Shown in pieces: positions 11,401 through 23,500 of a stretch of 64,000 nt of DNA. The DNA is from Pipra filicauda (taxonomy: Eukaryota; Chordata; Aves; Passeriformes; Pipridae), in the NCBI RefSeq assembly GCF_003945595.2, contig NW_024104378.1, forward strand, positions 1,178,489 through 1,242,488. Reading direction: 5' to 3'. The translations under genes were made by a program, and so were the position numbers. Within the stretch, counting starts at the first letter, position 1. Each line of letters starts with the position of its first letter. The notes beneath the pieces are model-generated. The model ran no database searches, had not been told where the DNA came from, and was given only the letters and a program-made list of their open reading frames with translations.

Positions 11401-13817
11401 TTGAAACAATTATGCTTTTCACAGAAAGCCTTGCAGACTGCACAGAAAGTTATGAAAATAATCCTTTCAATTAGTGTGTGGTCAGTGCACCTGCAAAGGA
11501 GACTTGTCCAAGTAAAAGTATCAACTAGTGTCAATGAGAACAATTCATGAATTCATCATGAGGGCCTTTTTCTATTACCACATTTACACAGATGTGAATC
11601 CCTGGGGTGCAGACACCAGAAGGGTAACCCTACTGTAATCCAAAGAGCATGAGAAACATGAGCTCAGATCAGGAAAGCTATTAATTTTTGTGTATATTTG
11701 ACTTCAGCATCTTTTCCCCTCTTGCACACACTGCATTTAATAATCATTTCTATCTACCTTCCCTGCACTTCCCAGCTCTCTAATAAGAAATAACATAATA
11801 TTCCTGGTGAAAAATGACATCATCTAAAGGACTCTAGAAGACTAAAAGGATTTGCAGCTCTGTAATTTTATCACCTGTACTATAACTGTAAATGAGCTCA
11901 TCAAGCTGGTAGAATAATACTCATATTATAACCGAGTTTTAACCCACTGGTGCTGAGTGCATGCAGCATATTATATGTTGCCCAATGGGTCACACAGCAG
12001 ACTGACATTAGAGGGGAACAAGTGAATAATTTGAAGAAAAGTGTTAAAAGAATGGAAAGTCCTGAAGCAAAGATAGCTGAGATGACAGTGGAAGTTGTGT
12101 GAAGTGTATGACTTCTTTGTCTTGTTCTTCTACAATTTTCTCTTGCAATTATGTAAGAAACTCATATTTCTGTAATAACGGAAGCTTGCATCAAATGATA
12201 ACAACTCTATACATTTGATCTACAGAATGAAGAAACCCACCAAGTTTGTAGCTCAATAAACACACAGTAAAGTCCTGAAACAATATAAAACATAAAGGAC
12301 AGAGTAGGGGAAGACCGTGATGTTTATCAGCATTCTGTGGGTGGGGGATATTATTTTAATTGAAGTATGTATTTATTGACTTCTTCTGTATCTGAGTGTA
12401 ATATTCCAGTATTTGCAGCATACAAAGTAAGGGCCAGCAGGGTGTATGTCAAAAAGCCAGGCCACAAAGGGATTGCTCTGATATCAAAGACCTCTGCACA
12501 CTTTGAACATTTAGATAAACATTAGTTTATCCAAATTGCTTTGACAGCTTTTCCCAGTGAAAAGCACAACACTGACAGTGGTGAGATTTTGCAAAAAGTG
12601 CTGTTCTTTAGATTTGGCTACTCTTAACACCTTTTCCTTCTAATTTTTTAAGAATAATTAAGAAAAATGCCTATAATTATGATATAGTACATTCTTCCTC
12701 ATGGCCTCTTTTCTGTAGTCTATGCAAAAAAAAGGCAAACAGAGGTATTTATTTGCAATGTATTCTGTGTTGTATGATGAGACCAGTGAGAAAGCCCCGT
12801 CCAGCTGTAACGCCCATGATTGAGTTGTGCTGTGGGATTTGCTGCACCATAAACACAAAAGTCAGGGAAGGTCCAGAGCTGCTGGATGTCAGTGACACCC
12901 CTGATATTGGAAAATTGACTCCATCTCCAGGGAGGGGGTGGGATGCAGCAGGACCACGCTGTCCATCTCCTAGTGAGCAGTATGCATATTAGCCAAGGTA
13001 GAGGTGGTGGGAATATGTAAACCACAAGTAATGTTTGGAACTGTTAAACGGTGTGTAGAAAGCACTAGTAACAACATGGTGGAGCAAATCCCACATTCAC
13101 AACTCCATCAACATGGAGGAGACTGGACCTGCTGGTACCTGCTGGCCAAACCAGGAAAATGAGATATTAAAATTTTGTCTTGCTCAATCTAGAGAGTGTT
13201 TTGCCTTCAGTCTGTAGGATTCAAGAGTGCTAATGACAGCAGGATTTCGTCCAGGGGTTTTATTTCCCTACTTGTCTTTTGTTGGAAAAGAGGCCCAGTT
13301 TTGCAGTGCTTTGTCCCTGGAGAAGTCATTTGCACCTGTGCAACATGTAGGCAGCCCTGCCAAATTGCAGGGAGTGTTTGCGATCCTAAACGGGTCTTGC
13401 TGATTTCTTACTTGGAAATCACATCTTAGCACTTTTTTCCTTCTTTCTTCATGATGTGTCTATTCAGCTCATTTGAAAGGGGCACTTAGAAGAATTCAAA
13501 AGCTGTTTTGCACCATCGCAGATGCACACAGTCCTGCAAGGGCCAAGAGCAGAGCTTGTCAGAGGAGCCAAAGCACAACGTTTGCTTCCATTGCACACTG
13601 GCAAGTAATTTCTCATGGATTTCAACAAAAGATGGGATTTAACCCATCATCCTCCCTTCCCAAGATTGCCTTAAGGCTCAGGACATTTGGGGAAATGGTG
13701 AGTGCTTCCAGAGCATTAATCACTCCGTGTTTACAGACTTGGAAACCAGAATTAAAGATCCTTGGAAATCCAAACCTTAACATTTCTAGGCCTGATGCAG
13801 TCTTGTTTTGTCCCCAG
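8423..13817. other. Non-coding stretch with a GC-richer patch
   Basis: No gene recognised. 10270-10900 is GC-richer, and stops are scarce in several frames on both strands (a 176-codon minus frame at 10364-10894 over a 140-codon plus frame at 10271-10693). The translations are low in information and match nothing I know. 11079-11550 is open for about 154 codons on both strands despite being AT-rich. The two frames start with non-ATG codons (TTG and GTG), so they are not credible gene starts. The remainder is unique, stop-rich DNA. Confidence 0.6.
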
Positions 13818-13932
13818 AGCAGAAACCTGCCGTGGTGATTTGGCAGGGCTTTCCATCCCTGCTGCGCAGGTGCGAATGGCTGCTCTGCTGGGGAGCGTCA
13901 CGAGGAACCAAACCCTCTGTACCCCTGCCAAG
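13818..13932 (+). other. Candidate exon between consensus splice sites
   Basis: A 115-base block preceded by a pyrimidine-rich acceptor (TTTTGTCCCCAG, AG at 13816-13817), with a CTTAAC branch-like word about 40 bases upstream. It ends in a perfect CAAG/GTGAGT donor (GT at 13933-13934). A strong second acceptor (CTTTTTCTTTACAG, AG at 14066-14067) lies 135 bases downstream, giving a plausible short intron. One plus frame is open through the block (part of 13762-13968), but the peptide matches no family and 115 is not a multiple of three. It could be an exon of a non-coding RNA or chance. The overlap with a CpG-dense patch makes it more interesting than other GT-AG pairs here. Confidence 0.2.
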
Positions 13933-14028
13933 GTGAGTGCGATTGCAGCCGCCGGAGATGTGAGCTGAAAGAGCTGTTCCATACGCGACCTCCTTTCATC
14001 ACCCTTTCGCGGCCATCTCGGGAAGCCG
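13865..14028. promoter_or_regulatory. CpG-dense patch, possible regulatory site
   Basis: I count 13 CpG dinucleotides in 164 bases (13865, 13873, 13896, 13901, 13940, 13950, 13953, 13984, 13986, 14008, 14010, 14019, 14027). The surrounding kilobases have very few. The patch includes a CGTCA word (CRE half-site) at 13896-13900 and a CGCGGCCATCTCGG word near 14008-14021 with the CCAT core of YY1-type sites. It is too short for a formal CpG island. CpG retention in bird DNA can mean lack of germline methylation, as at promoters and some enhancers. That is inference; no TATA box or transcript start is evident. Confidence 0.3.
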
Positions 14029-14067
14029 ACTGCTGGGCTGAGATAGCTTTACACTTTTTCTTTACAG

Positions 14068-17000
14068 CTGGTTGGAAGGGTTTGGGGATTTTTTTACCTT
14101 TTTTTTTTTTTTTTTAAATGGAACGAAGAACTAATAAAATCTACACTTTTCCAGAGGAGATGTGACAAACAGATTTTTAAGTATATCATCGCAGTGCTCT
14201 GAGCATTTTGTTTCAGCATTGAAAGAAACACTAGCTGGTCCTATTGTTTGACATCTTGTCTCTTTTCAAAATTCAAATTGGATATAGTTATTTTTTTGTA
14301 AGGCAATATTCTGAACATATTGAAATCTGTAAGTTACTCAAGACAACCAAGACAGTCTGGTTGAGGGTAAAGCTGGCACCTCCCACCCATGGGCTCTTCT
14401 GACTGTGCACAGAACTGCACTCCTACAGAGAAAATATCCCTTACTTCTGAAAAGTCCTGGAATAAAACAACACAAAAATAGCTTTATCCATTTTCTTAGT
14501 TTAGTTCTACAGTCCTTTTGTTTTATTCATATAACAGGATTCTGTAAGTATTCAATACAACAACTTGCCAGAGTCATCATGCCATTCTGATGCCTCAATG
14601 GGACATCATCTCTCCTCAAAGATTGCTACTGGAATTTTTATTTTTGCAAATCAGATCCAGGAAAAATAAAATGTGCTCTACTATGCATGCTGGGGAGTGT
14701 GTATGTAATCCAGAAAGTCTTACAGAGGCACAAATTTACCATTTTAGTGGCTGAATGGTAAGTTCAGCACTTGTTTCAGGTAAAACTGAACTGAATTCAG
14801 CTTCTCTTTGAACCAGAAAATGTCAAATACAAGGTTTGACCCTTCCCAAATGATTTCCCCTCCTTTCTACTTATTTTCTTTCCAGCACCCAAAAGTCAAA
14901 GCACTCTGCTGAATTTGATCTTATCTCACAAGTAGTTTTTAGAGACCTGAAATGGTAGCATTTGGTGAATACTGTGAATCCTGCCCAGTTCCAGGGGGAC
15001 TGCAGCTGGTCCATGGCTAGGCACAGGAGACAGGCAGAGGAGGATGTGTCCCTCCCTCACCACTGGGCACAGCACAGCAGCCTGGTTGTCAGCATCACCA
15101 TCTGCAGCTGCAACACAGCTGTGTCTCACCCCTGAGGGATTGGAGTGAGGGTCCACCTCCTCCTCCTGCTTGCCAGCATCCCATTGGGTGGGCATGGGGA
15201 GCTTGGTTCAGTTTCTGCCATAACAGGGGCAGGAGGCTGCAGCAAGTCCCTGCTTTAGGAAGGGGCCACAGGTCAGGTCCTGCAGCTACTGTAAATAGTT
15301 GCAGCACTATTTAACTCAATGCAGCCTTTATTTACATCAGCTGATCTGGCCCCACTTCTCCTGTTTTCCTGTGCTTGTTTCCTTTAAGATATATTTTTAT
15401 AGCCTTGTAAAACACCACTGTATATTCCTGTATAAGCTAGTAAAGATATAAGCACAATGTGATTCTCTGGTTGTTATTACAGCAGTGCTTGAAAAGGGAC
15501 CCAGGCATGCCAGGCTCTGTGTGGCTCTCTGAGTGGCAGGGCGTTTATGTCCAAAACAGGCAGGGCAAGCAGCAGGGAGAGAGAGGAGAGAAAGGGAACA
15601 GAAGAGTTTGGCTCAGCCAGGAGAGGAGAGATGAGGCAGCAGGAGCTGGGCTAAAAGGAATGAAGCTGAGATGAAGAGCCATGAGCTGGAGGGGGAGATG
15701 GGCTTTGGAGCAAGCAGCAATGAAAGACTGAATGTGGCCAGCACACAAACTCTGCAAAATACTCTGGCATCTGTCTCAGCTGCTCCTGCAGCTGTTCTGT
15801 CTGTTCTTGCCTTCACCAGGCTTTTTCCTGCCTTTCTCTTCCCAGGGCAGGTAGGCGGTGGTGGGCATGGGGCATAACAGGGGGAGAGGAACATGAAAAG
15901 AGAATACACCCCTCCCTGAGAGGTAAGGACATCTCCCTGAAAATCTCTAGGTCCAGCCATTGAAGGGAGGAAGATGGCTCTTCAGACTCCCAGATTTGCT
16001 CCTTGTCCTTCTCTGGCCTCTTTATCTTTTAATGCTGCTTGGGGCTCCCAAGCTGCCTGAGCAAAGCATTAGAAATAAATCCTGACAGAGGTACTGGTAG
16101 CTGTGGGCAGTTTGACCCACGTGTCCTCCTGAGGGAAACCTTTCAAAGAAAAGAAGAATATGCAGCAAAACAATCAATCTGCCTCTGAGCTCCACAGTGT
16201 TCAGAAGGAAGGACTCAGCTGGGCAAGCTGGGCAGGGTAAGCAGAAGAGTAGAAGGTGAATTTATTTTACCATGTTTTGACTGGGGTGCAATCACAGGCA
16301 CCACACCAACCTCCCAGCCCTAGGAATGCCCAAGGAAAAGAATGCCTTGGTGGTCTCTACAAATACTCCTGCTCACAGTCTGGCACAGGTGACAGTTTTC
16401 TGTGGCTTCTCTGGAGGGTAGGACTAGTCTTTCAAAAGACTATGGCAAATGATGAGGGGCTCAGAGTCCTCCTTGAGCTGCAATGTTCACTAAGGTTGCT
16501 TTCTCTGATTACCTGGAGTCCAAGCTACACCTTGAACATGGAGTTTCACCATCATACATGACCAAAACATAGCTGTGTCCAGACTTAGGACACTTCCTTC
16601 AGAACAAAGGGAAAAGACAGGAAAGGTGCTGCAGCAAGATCAACCCAATAAAATTATAAATGATAGATGTGAAGGCAGTTCAGAAATAAGCAGATATTGA
16701 ATGTAGAGAAAATATTTTGGAATAAAGATTGCTTACAAATAAGAGAAGTTTAAAGGAAATGGCTGGAGAGAAAAAATCCAAGATGAAAGCGTGTAATGCA
16801 AACAAAAGGAAAACAGAAGACTTCTAGTTGCTCAGTGATAATCAGGGATTACTGCAAGCACTGTGCCTAGAGTTGCAGGTTTGAATCTGAGAAAGGTCAG
16901 GAACAGCAGGGAAGGGACAAATCAAAGGACAGACAGAAGGAACTGTGGTATAAGGAGAAAAGATGTTTTTTGCTTTTGGCAAAACACATTCAAGAGCCTC

Positions 17001-19587
17001 AGAGTGGGAGATTTCTACATGAACAAATGCGGAATGTTGTGCTTCTGACCCACCTGCACTCAGAGCAGCCCACAAGCCCATCAGTTTCGGCCGTGTAGTG
17101 GCTGTGGCATAGCACTGTACTGGGTTTGAGCTGATTACTTATATATACATACTCTGAGCAGGACTTACTCTTTCACGCTCTGGGTCATACTAATATGATT
17201 GTGTGCCTTGCAGAGGAGAACTTACTGAGGTAGTGCATGAGCACAGAGCAAACATGTCTGCCTAGACCTGGGTATGTCAGCATACTGAGAGACTGGATGT
17301 AAAAACATACAGTAGCATCTGCTGTTGACTTCAAAGAAATGTCTTTTTCTTCTTTGTTCGGATGTGTTTCACTGCTGGCTTGCATAGTGGGGTATTACCA
17401 AGCATAGACTATGCAAGAAGAGATTTTACTTGTTCCATCAGAGAGATGTTTTGTCTAACCTTTTTTTTCAAGAAGCACCAGAAAGCTCAGATGGTAAGAG
17501 GATTTGCAAGTCTGCAAGGCAATTTGTGATCAAAACAGATCAGATTAATAGATCTCTGGGGCTGGTAGAATGCAGGAGGCTCATTCCAACCCAGAAATTG
17601 CCTGTTCTGGGTTCTTTCAGTTCGGAGCTTCTTTACTGTGCACGGACAAACATACAGACCTGCATCCTTTCCTCTGGCAGCCCTCAGGAGTACAGACTGC
17701 ACACTCTCTGCTAGCTGCCAGTCTTTCCCTTACAGTCTCTCCTTTTGGCAAGAGAGGAAAAGCAGAGTCAGGGGACAGAGGAAAAGCAAAGGCATGTGGG
17801 TGGCAGGGCCATCACTCCCCATTACAGGGGCTGAAGTGTTCACTTGGTGTGAGTCTTGTCTGAGGCTCTGTGCAACAGCAATGCTTGAAGGAGGTACTAT
17901 CTCATTATTCCCGTTTTAACCCTTGACCATTTTAACTATTTTGATTATTCCAGGCAACTACCTGTTCCATTCACACTGCATGCTTCCAGGCTAAGTGTAG
18001 GAGGTCGTAACAAGACCAAAACCAAATCAATGAGCAGAGGAAAGGATGGGAAAGGATGATTTCAATTCATACCTTCTTCAACTGGGATGTACCTTTCAGG
18101 GTAGTAAACAAGGGCTGTAGAATCGAAGACAGGTGGCTACATTTAACCCAAGTAATTCACTAACCTTGTACGTTTTCCTTTTTTTCCTCCTAGCATCTCA
18201 AGCGTATTCCATCAGGGACTTCTACAGGTTGTCAATCATCAAATGAATTTATTTGAATAAACATCTTATGTCAACCTGGGAACCAAAAGAAAAGGATCCT
18301 AGCTCAGGAGAATAAAGTGCAAAAAGTACATAGAGGACCTTTCAACAGTAGTAAAAATCAGCTCTCTTGAACAAAATTGTAAGGGTCCAATAATAGACCC
18401 TGATGACAAGCGGAATTAAATAAAACATGAGTGATGAAACCCTGTAATGTTTATGGTGAGGTAGTCCAGACAGCTGATTATTAACTGTTACCAAAACACT
18501 GTCTTGGCAATAGATGTGCAGTAACCAGGATGGAGACTGGTAGCTAGTTTAAATTACTGGTAAAGACTTGTCATAAGTTTCAAAGAATCCTTCTAACACA
18601 ATGAAATAATAGCAAGAAATCAGTAAATGTATGTGTGGGTGAATAGTGTCTGACATCATATTCAGATGAGGGAAAGGGGTTATTTCCCATTTCATTCTGA
18701 CTTCCTATCATATTCCTGTGTCTAGTTTCACAGCAAATACCTAAGGAGTAGGTTTGGGACTTGTGTCATTTTCAGCTAAGCAGCCATGCACATACCATGT
18801 CACACCCTGCCTAAAATAAGGAAAAAAAAAAAAACAGAAAAAAAGATGATTTTTGCTCCCTGACACACCTGGAAATAAAATATCAGCAGTCCCTAGACAT
18901 AACTCAATGACTGATTCCAGGCTGACTGAGACACCCAAATCCAACCTCTCCTTTGGCCAGGAGCAGTGACGCCTGCCAGGCTCAGGACTAAGTACCAAAG
19001 AAACCTTTTGGGACCAGGAACATCTACATCTCAGCTAGGCAGGCGCAATTCATAAAAGCCTTCATCTACTCAAACGAACTGTTTCTGACCCATCACAGAT
19101 CCCAAGCACCGTCACTGCCTGCTGCAGGGGACTGCTGTTTATGTCGCTTATTGACAGGATGTTCTTGTAAAGGCTTGGGAGTCCTCTGGGAAATGGATAG
19201 AAATTTCCAGGACTTGTCACCCTGCTACAAAACAGTGCTTGTCTCACATGTGTGCTGCACTGTGCCTTAAGTACTCTGTTGCCTTAGCCTTGTAATGCTT
19301 GGAGCCTGTGGTCTGCAGCTCCAAACTCTTTTTCCAAAGCTGATGAGGCAGTGTTTTCCATACTCTCTTTGGCAGTACTTTTCTTTAATTGTTTTTATGC
19401 TGTTGTTCTGCTGTTATTTTCATGGGTCTGCACCTGCAAATCCTGGCAACATTGTCGACAGGGCCTCGTGGGAAGCAGCTTGTGCTGCTGTGGGATTTGA
19501 CCTCCTCTCCCCCTCCTTCTTTGTTTCTTGGTTTGTACATTTTATTTTATATTAGAGAAGACCAAATATAGGCCACAGCAAATTTAG
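14068..19587. other. Non-coding stretch, no gene recognised
   Basis: Unique, mostly AT-rich DNA with a T17 run at 14099-14115, an A13 run at 18822-18834 and a purine-rich stretch around 15560-15720. All open frames are short; the 115-codon minus frame at 15613-15960 is the complement of that purine-rich stretch. One decayed SINE head is listed separately. Nothing else could be identified. Confidence 0.65.
16822..16895 (+). mobile_element. Possible decayed tRNA-derived SINE head (+)
   Basis: A box-A-like word (TTGCTCAGTGAT, near 16828-16839) is followed about 50 bases later by a box-B-like word (GGTTTGAATCT, 16878-16888; 9 of 11 positions fit GGTTCRANTCC). This is the internal RNA polymerase III promoter layout of tRNA genes and tRNA-derived SINEs. 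The T stem does not pair and no acceptor stem can be drawn, so it is not a tRNA gene. The word order resembles the head of ancient amniote MIR-type SINEs, but the copy is very divergent and could be chance. Confidence 0.3.
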
Positions 19588-19634
19588 CAATAATAACAGT
19601 AATAATCAATAATAGTATGCAATAATAATAAATA
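19588..19634. repeat. Imperfect AAT microsatellite
   Basis: Repeated AAT/ATA triplets interrupted by AGT and ATC words, ending about 45 bases left of the 3' end of the CR1 at 19679. A-rich DNA next to a LINE 3' end is common at insertion sites, but the link here is only suggestive. Confidence 0.7.
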
Positions 19635-19678
19635 CTCGGTAAATGTTATTCAGTAGTATCTTTAAGCACCAAAACTTT

Positions 19679-20598
19679 ATCACAGAATCACAGAATATGC
19701 TGAGCTGGAAGGGACCCACAAGGATCATCGAGTCCAACTCCTGGCCCTGCACAGGACCATCCACAAGAGTCACACCCCGTGCCTAGGAGTATCATCCAGA
19801 TGCTTCTTGAACTCTATCAGGCTTGGTGCTGTAACCACTTCCCTCAGGAGCCTGTTCCAGTATCCAAATACCCTCTGGATGAAGAACATTTTTCTAATCT
19901 GTAACCTAAACCTCCCCTGGCAGAACTTCAGGCCATTCCCTCGGGTCCTGTCACTGGTCACCTCAGAGAATAGATCAGTGTCTGCCCCTCCTCTTCCCTT
20001 CACGAGGAAGTTATAGACTGCAATGAGGTCTCCCCTCAGTCTCCTCTTCTCCACACTGAACAGAACAAGTGACCTCAGCTGCTCCTCATATGGCTTCCCC
20101 TCAAGGCCCTTCACCATCTTCTTTGCCCTCTGTTGGACACTCTCCAATAGCTTAATATCTTTCTTATATTGTGGTACCCAAAACTGCACACAATATTCGA
20201 GGTGAGGCCACCCCAGTGCAGAGCAGAGCGGGACAATCGCTTCCCTCAACCAGCCAGAGATGCTTTGCCTGATGCCCCCAGGACACGGCTGGCCCTCCTG
20301 GCTGCCAGAGCACTGCTGACTCATATTCAACTTCCCATTGACCAGGACCCCCAGGTCCCTTTCCATGGCACTGCTTTCCAGCATCTCATTCTCCAGTCTG
20401 TACGTACATCCAGGGTTGCCCCATCCAGGAGCACAGTCTAGCACTTCCCCTTGTTGAACTTCATATGGTTGGTGGTTGCCCAGTCCTCTAATTTGTCGAG
20501 GTCTCTCTGCAGGACCTCCCTGTCTTCGAAGGAGTCAAGATGTCCTCCCAGTTTTGTGTCATCTGCAAACTTCCCAGTCCTATATCCAGGTCATGACC
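19679..20598 (-). mobile_element. CR1 LINE, best-preserved copy (-)
   Basis: About 920 bases of a minus-strand CR1. The 3' end is on the left, with two CACAGAAT octamers, then the conserved 3' UTR, then the C-terminal part of ORF2. The reverse-transcriptase catalytic box is present near the right end: codons for KFADDTKL lie at 20549-20572 on the minus strand, with both aspartates intact. Similarity stops shortly after this box, so the copy is 5'-truncated and lacks the endonuclease and most of the RT. A frameshift near 20445-20455 separates the FADD frame from the C-terminal frame. The copy shares its 3' end type with 4869-5340 and is less decayed than the other CR1 fragments. Confidence 0.96.
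19770..20444 (-). pseudogene. CR1 ORF2 C-terminal fragment (reverse transcriptase)
   Basis: A 224-codon frame, the longest in the window, encoding the region after the RT catalytic box. In order it has DLGVLVNGKLNMSQQC (the DLGVLV...L motif common to CR1 RTs), then RPHLEY-like GWPHLEYCVQFWVPQYKKD, then [13 protein letters not shown] and [11 protein letters not shown]. It ends in a region matching the usual CR1 C-terminus. CR1 ORF2 normally encodes an APE-type endonuclease plus reverse transcriptase that primes on nicked chromosomal DNA. Only the last part remains. The frame opens at a GTG just after a frameshift relative to the upstream FADD box, so no intact protein is possible. A short frameshifted patch sits around SGSQEGQPCPGGIRQS, where relatives read differently. 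Confidence 0.93.
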
Positions 20599-23500
20599 AG
20601 TCCATGTGAAATATTTGCACTTGATTGGCATACTTCAATCAGCACAAATTTAGTGCTTTTCTTCACAAAAGAGGAATGCAAGTCCATGTAGCCAAATTGC
20701 AACTTCATCCTAAATTCTTAATCTCATTCTGAGACTTCTTAGCAACTAGCCCAAGTGACATGTATAGTACCAAATTAGTTAAAATTTCCTTGCTCAAAAA
20801 CATCAACATTTGTCACTGAGATTTTTTAATACATCACCCTGATGTCATCTTCAATCCTGAAGTAAAAGACATATAGTAATGGCTGGAAACCTAGGTAGCC
20901 CTATTTAGATCCAGTCACAATGCATGTTTCGCACTTTAACTCAAAATCCAAACACGTCATACAAGATAGTACAGCTGTGTTCAGCAAAGAACAGTGAGCT
21001 TTGTCTGTTTTCAGTGCACAAATACGTGGCCCTATCATGTTAGTCTCATATTTGGATAGGAGACTTCTCCAAAAGCTGTAAATCATCCTCATGTTGTCCT
21101 AGACCCCATCTCAAATCCTAATTCTTGCTGCAAACCCAGTGCTGGGCATTTTTTCTGGATCACAAAGGACTGTTGATTGGGTTTTAATATTGTAGCTGAA
21201 AAGAACCACCTAGCTGCCAGCAATTTTGAGCCTGGGAGAGTCATTCACTGATCCTTCTGCAGCCACATCAAAGCTGAAGACAGGACAGGGCTCCAAGTTA
21301 TGTGTAGGTTTGGAGTTAGAGTCAGGCTTTCACCTGCCATTGAGCCAGGAATTGGAGCTGTTGCTGATTCAAAGTGGTACTTTTAGGATAGGTTTGGGGG
21401 TATTACTATCAGGGTCCATCTTCTGTACTTAGATATAGTCCGACAGTACTCACTGGCCTCTTCTTGGGTATGGGTTTAGAGTTGGGTTTCATTTGTACGT
21501 GAGATCAGTGTTTGACTGGAGTTGGACATTAGTCCTCAGTTATTGCTCGATCCAGAAATAACTACTGAGCTATTTATTTCTTGCAAAAATTGCAAGCGAA
21601 CCTATGGTTATTTTGGTGTCTGGCAGGGTTTCCTGAATGAATTTTAGAATTAAGATTTATTCTAAGATGTAAAACATGTTTTTTCAGTTAAAATTCTACC
21701 TCCTGCCATCACCCGGTTTATTAGATGTTGGTTTGCATTCCCTGCATTCAATCCCTTTCCCATTCAAGCAATCCACCTGGCTCAGACAACTGGCAAACTT
21801 TCACACCATCCTATGCAAACAGCTCTCCTTTTACACATGTGGTGCAAAACCACAGTGTGAACCCACATTCACTTGCAGTCCAACCCTGCCTTCACCTGTG
21901 TGATTCAGAACTGCAGCTAGACTTCCTGCTGGTGAGCATGGGGTGAGTGGTGGTTTTGTACCACTGTTCAAGCTCATGCAAGATGCACGTGGATTTGCAT
22001 TTTACTGGAAAATCTGTTAAGATTTTAATATAATTTTTGTGCAGATGGTGTAGGTTTGTTGCTGTAGAAAACAAGGTACCCATCTATGCATGTTTCTTGC
22101 ACTGCCTCTGTAGATCTCCAGCAGTGAGTGTGAGCTGTGGGTTGCTTTAGCCCATTGCAGATATCCTCTGTCCTTTGCCTCTGTGGGACTGTGGCGCATG
22201 CACTCCTTTTAAGATCATGCTGCCACCAAACTATGCCTCTGCCTCCTCTTTTCCTCATGCACAGAGATGTGGAAACATCTGCAAGGACTAACCTTCTGTT
22301 CTTCAGCAGAAAAGCTGAGATGGATTACACTGCCCTTGGCTGACACTTTAATGTTGGTGGATCCATCCCACTACTTCATTTCAGTAGCACAGTGAAATGA
22401 GTATCCTTCATTTTTCCTACTTCTCAAGGTGTCTTCAAAATAATTTACCAGCCTATCACCTGACTGGTTGAGAAGCTTTAGTCCACTACTGTTCCTATAT
22501 TCAAAAATATTCAAATAGCACAGAAAGATTTCCCCAGCACAGTGCTAAGTACAGGCCAAATTCACATCAAATTATTCACTGCACAACAATAGCAATGTCA
22601 CATGCACCCAGCTTTCGTTAAGTGGTAGGAAAAACTACTTAATTTGCAATATATATGTTCTTGTTGCTACCAGAGACCCTGAGTTATGTTTCTTTGCTTG
22701 TACAGTCTGTGTTGCCAGAGACTCCCCAGCGGCCCCCTGGCCCACAGCTGCCTATCGTTTATTCCACACACAAACTATGAATTAGCATTCTACTCCAGTC
22801 TTAAAGCTGTTCATCATTACAATAAATTGGATGAATAAACAACACATTGGACAAACTCATGCCTTTAAAAATTATTGTTAGGTACTGTAGAGTTGAATCT
22901 TCTCGGTCCTCTTGTTTTTTCTGTGTATTGTTTTTTCTTTTTGATCTTTGCCGTAGGTCCTTTCTTTCCTTATTTAATACCCTTCCCTGCTCTCAAAGGG
23001 CTCAGAGTTTTCCTCACCCCAGAAAGCAAAGGACAAGACATCAAATCCAGATCTCTCTTAAAGAGCATAATGCACAAACCACAGGAGCAATGGGTGTTCT
23101 GAGAGCATCTTTTCAATGCTTTGTCCCCTGTTTTGATGCTTTCTCATATGCTCCCTTGAAACATGGTGAATCACTGTTAAAGTTCCACCTTCTGGTTTTA
23201 TCCCATGTAAAAGGCAGATCCTGTAGTCTTGTAAAAGTTAGCAGTACAGGATAATAGAAAAAGTATGGAGAAGGCTTTCAGTCTAGAGGAGAAATTAGAA
23301 TTGACAACCAACACGCCACCCACTTCCTATTAAAAGATAGTGGTTATTTGCTAAAGCCCTGAGGATTAAATCCTAGCATTACCTTTTATATCAACTTTAA
23401 CAAACATCTTCCACAAATCACAAGCAGATCTTCAAATAAATTAGACTAATGTCTTGTGAAAATTACAAACATTATTTTTCTCAAAGTTAAGAAATTGTCA

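Noticed and set aside
21290..21530. Degenerate GGTTTGGAGTTAG-like words resembling telomere-type or GT-rich tandem repeats
   Set aside because: No constant period and no run of TTAGGG; too loose to call.
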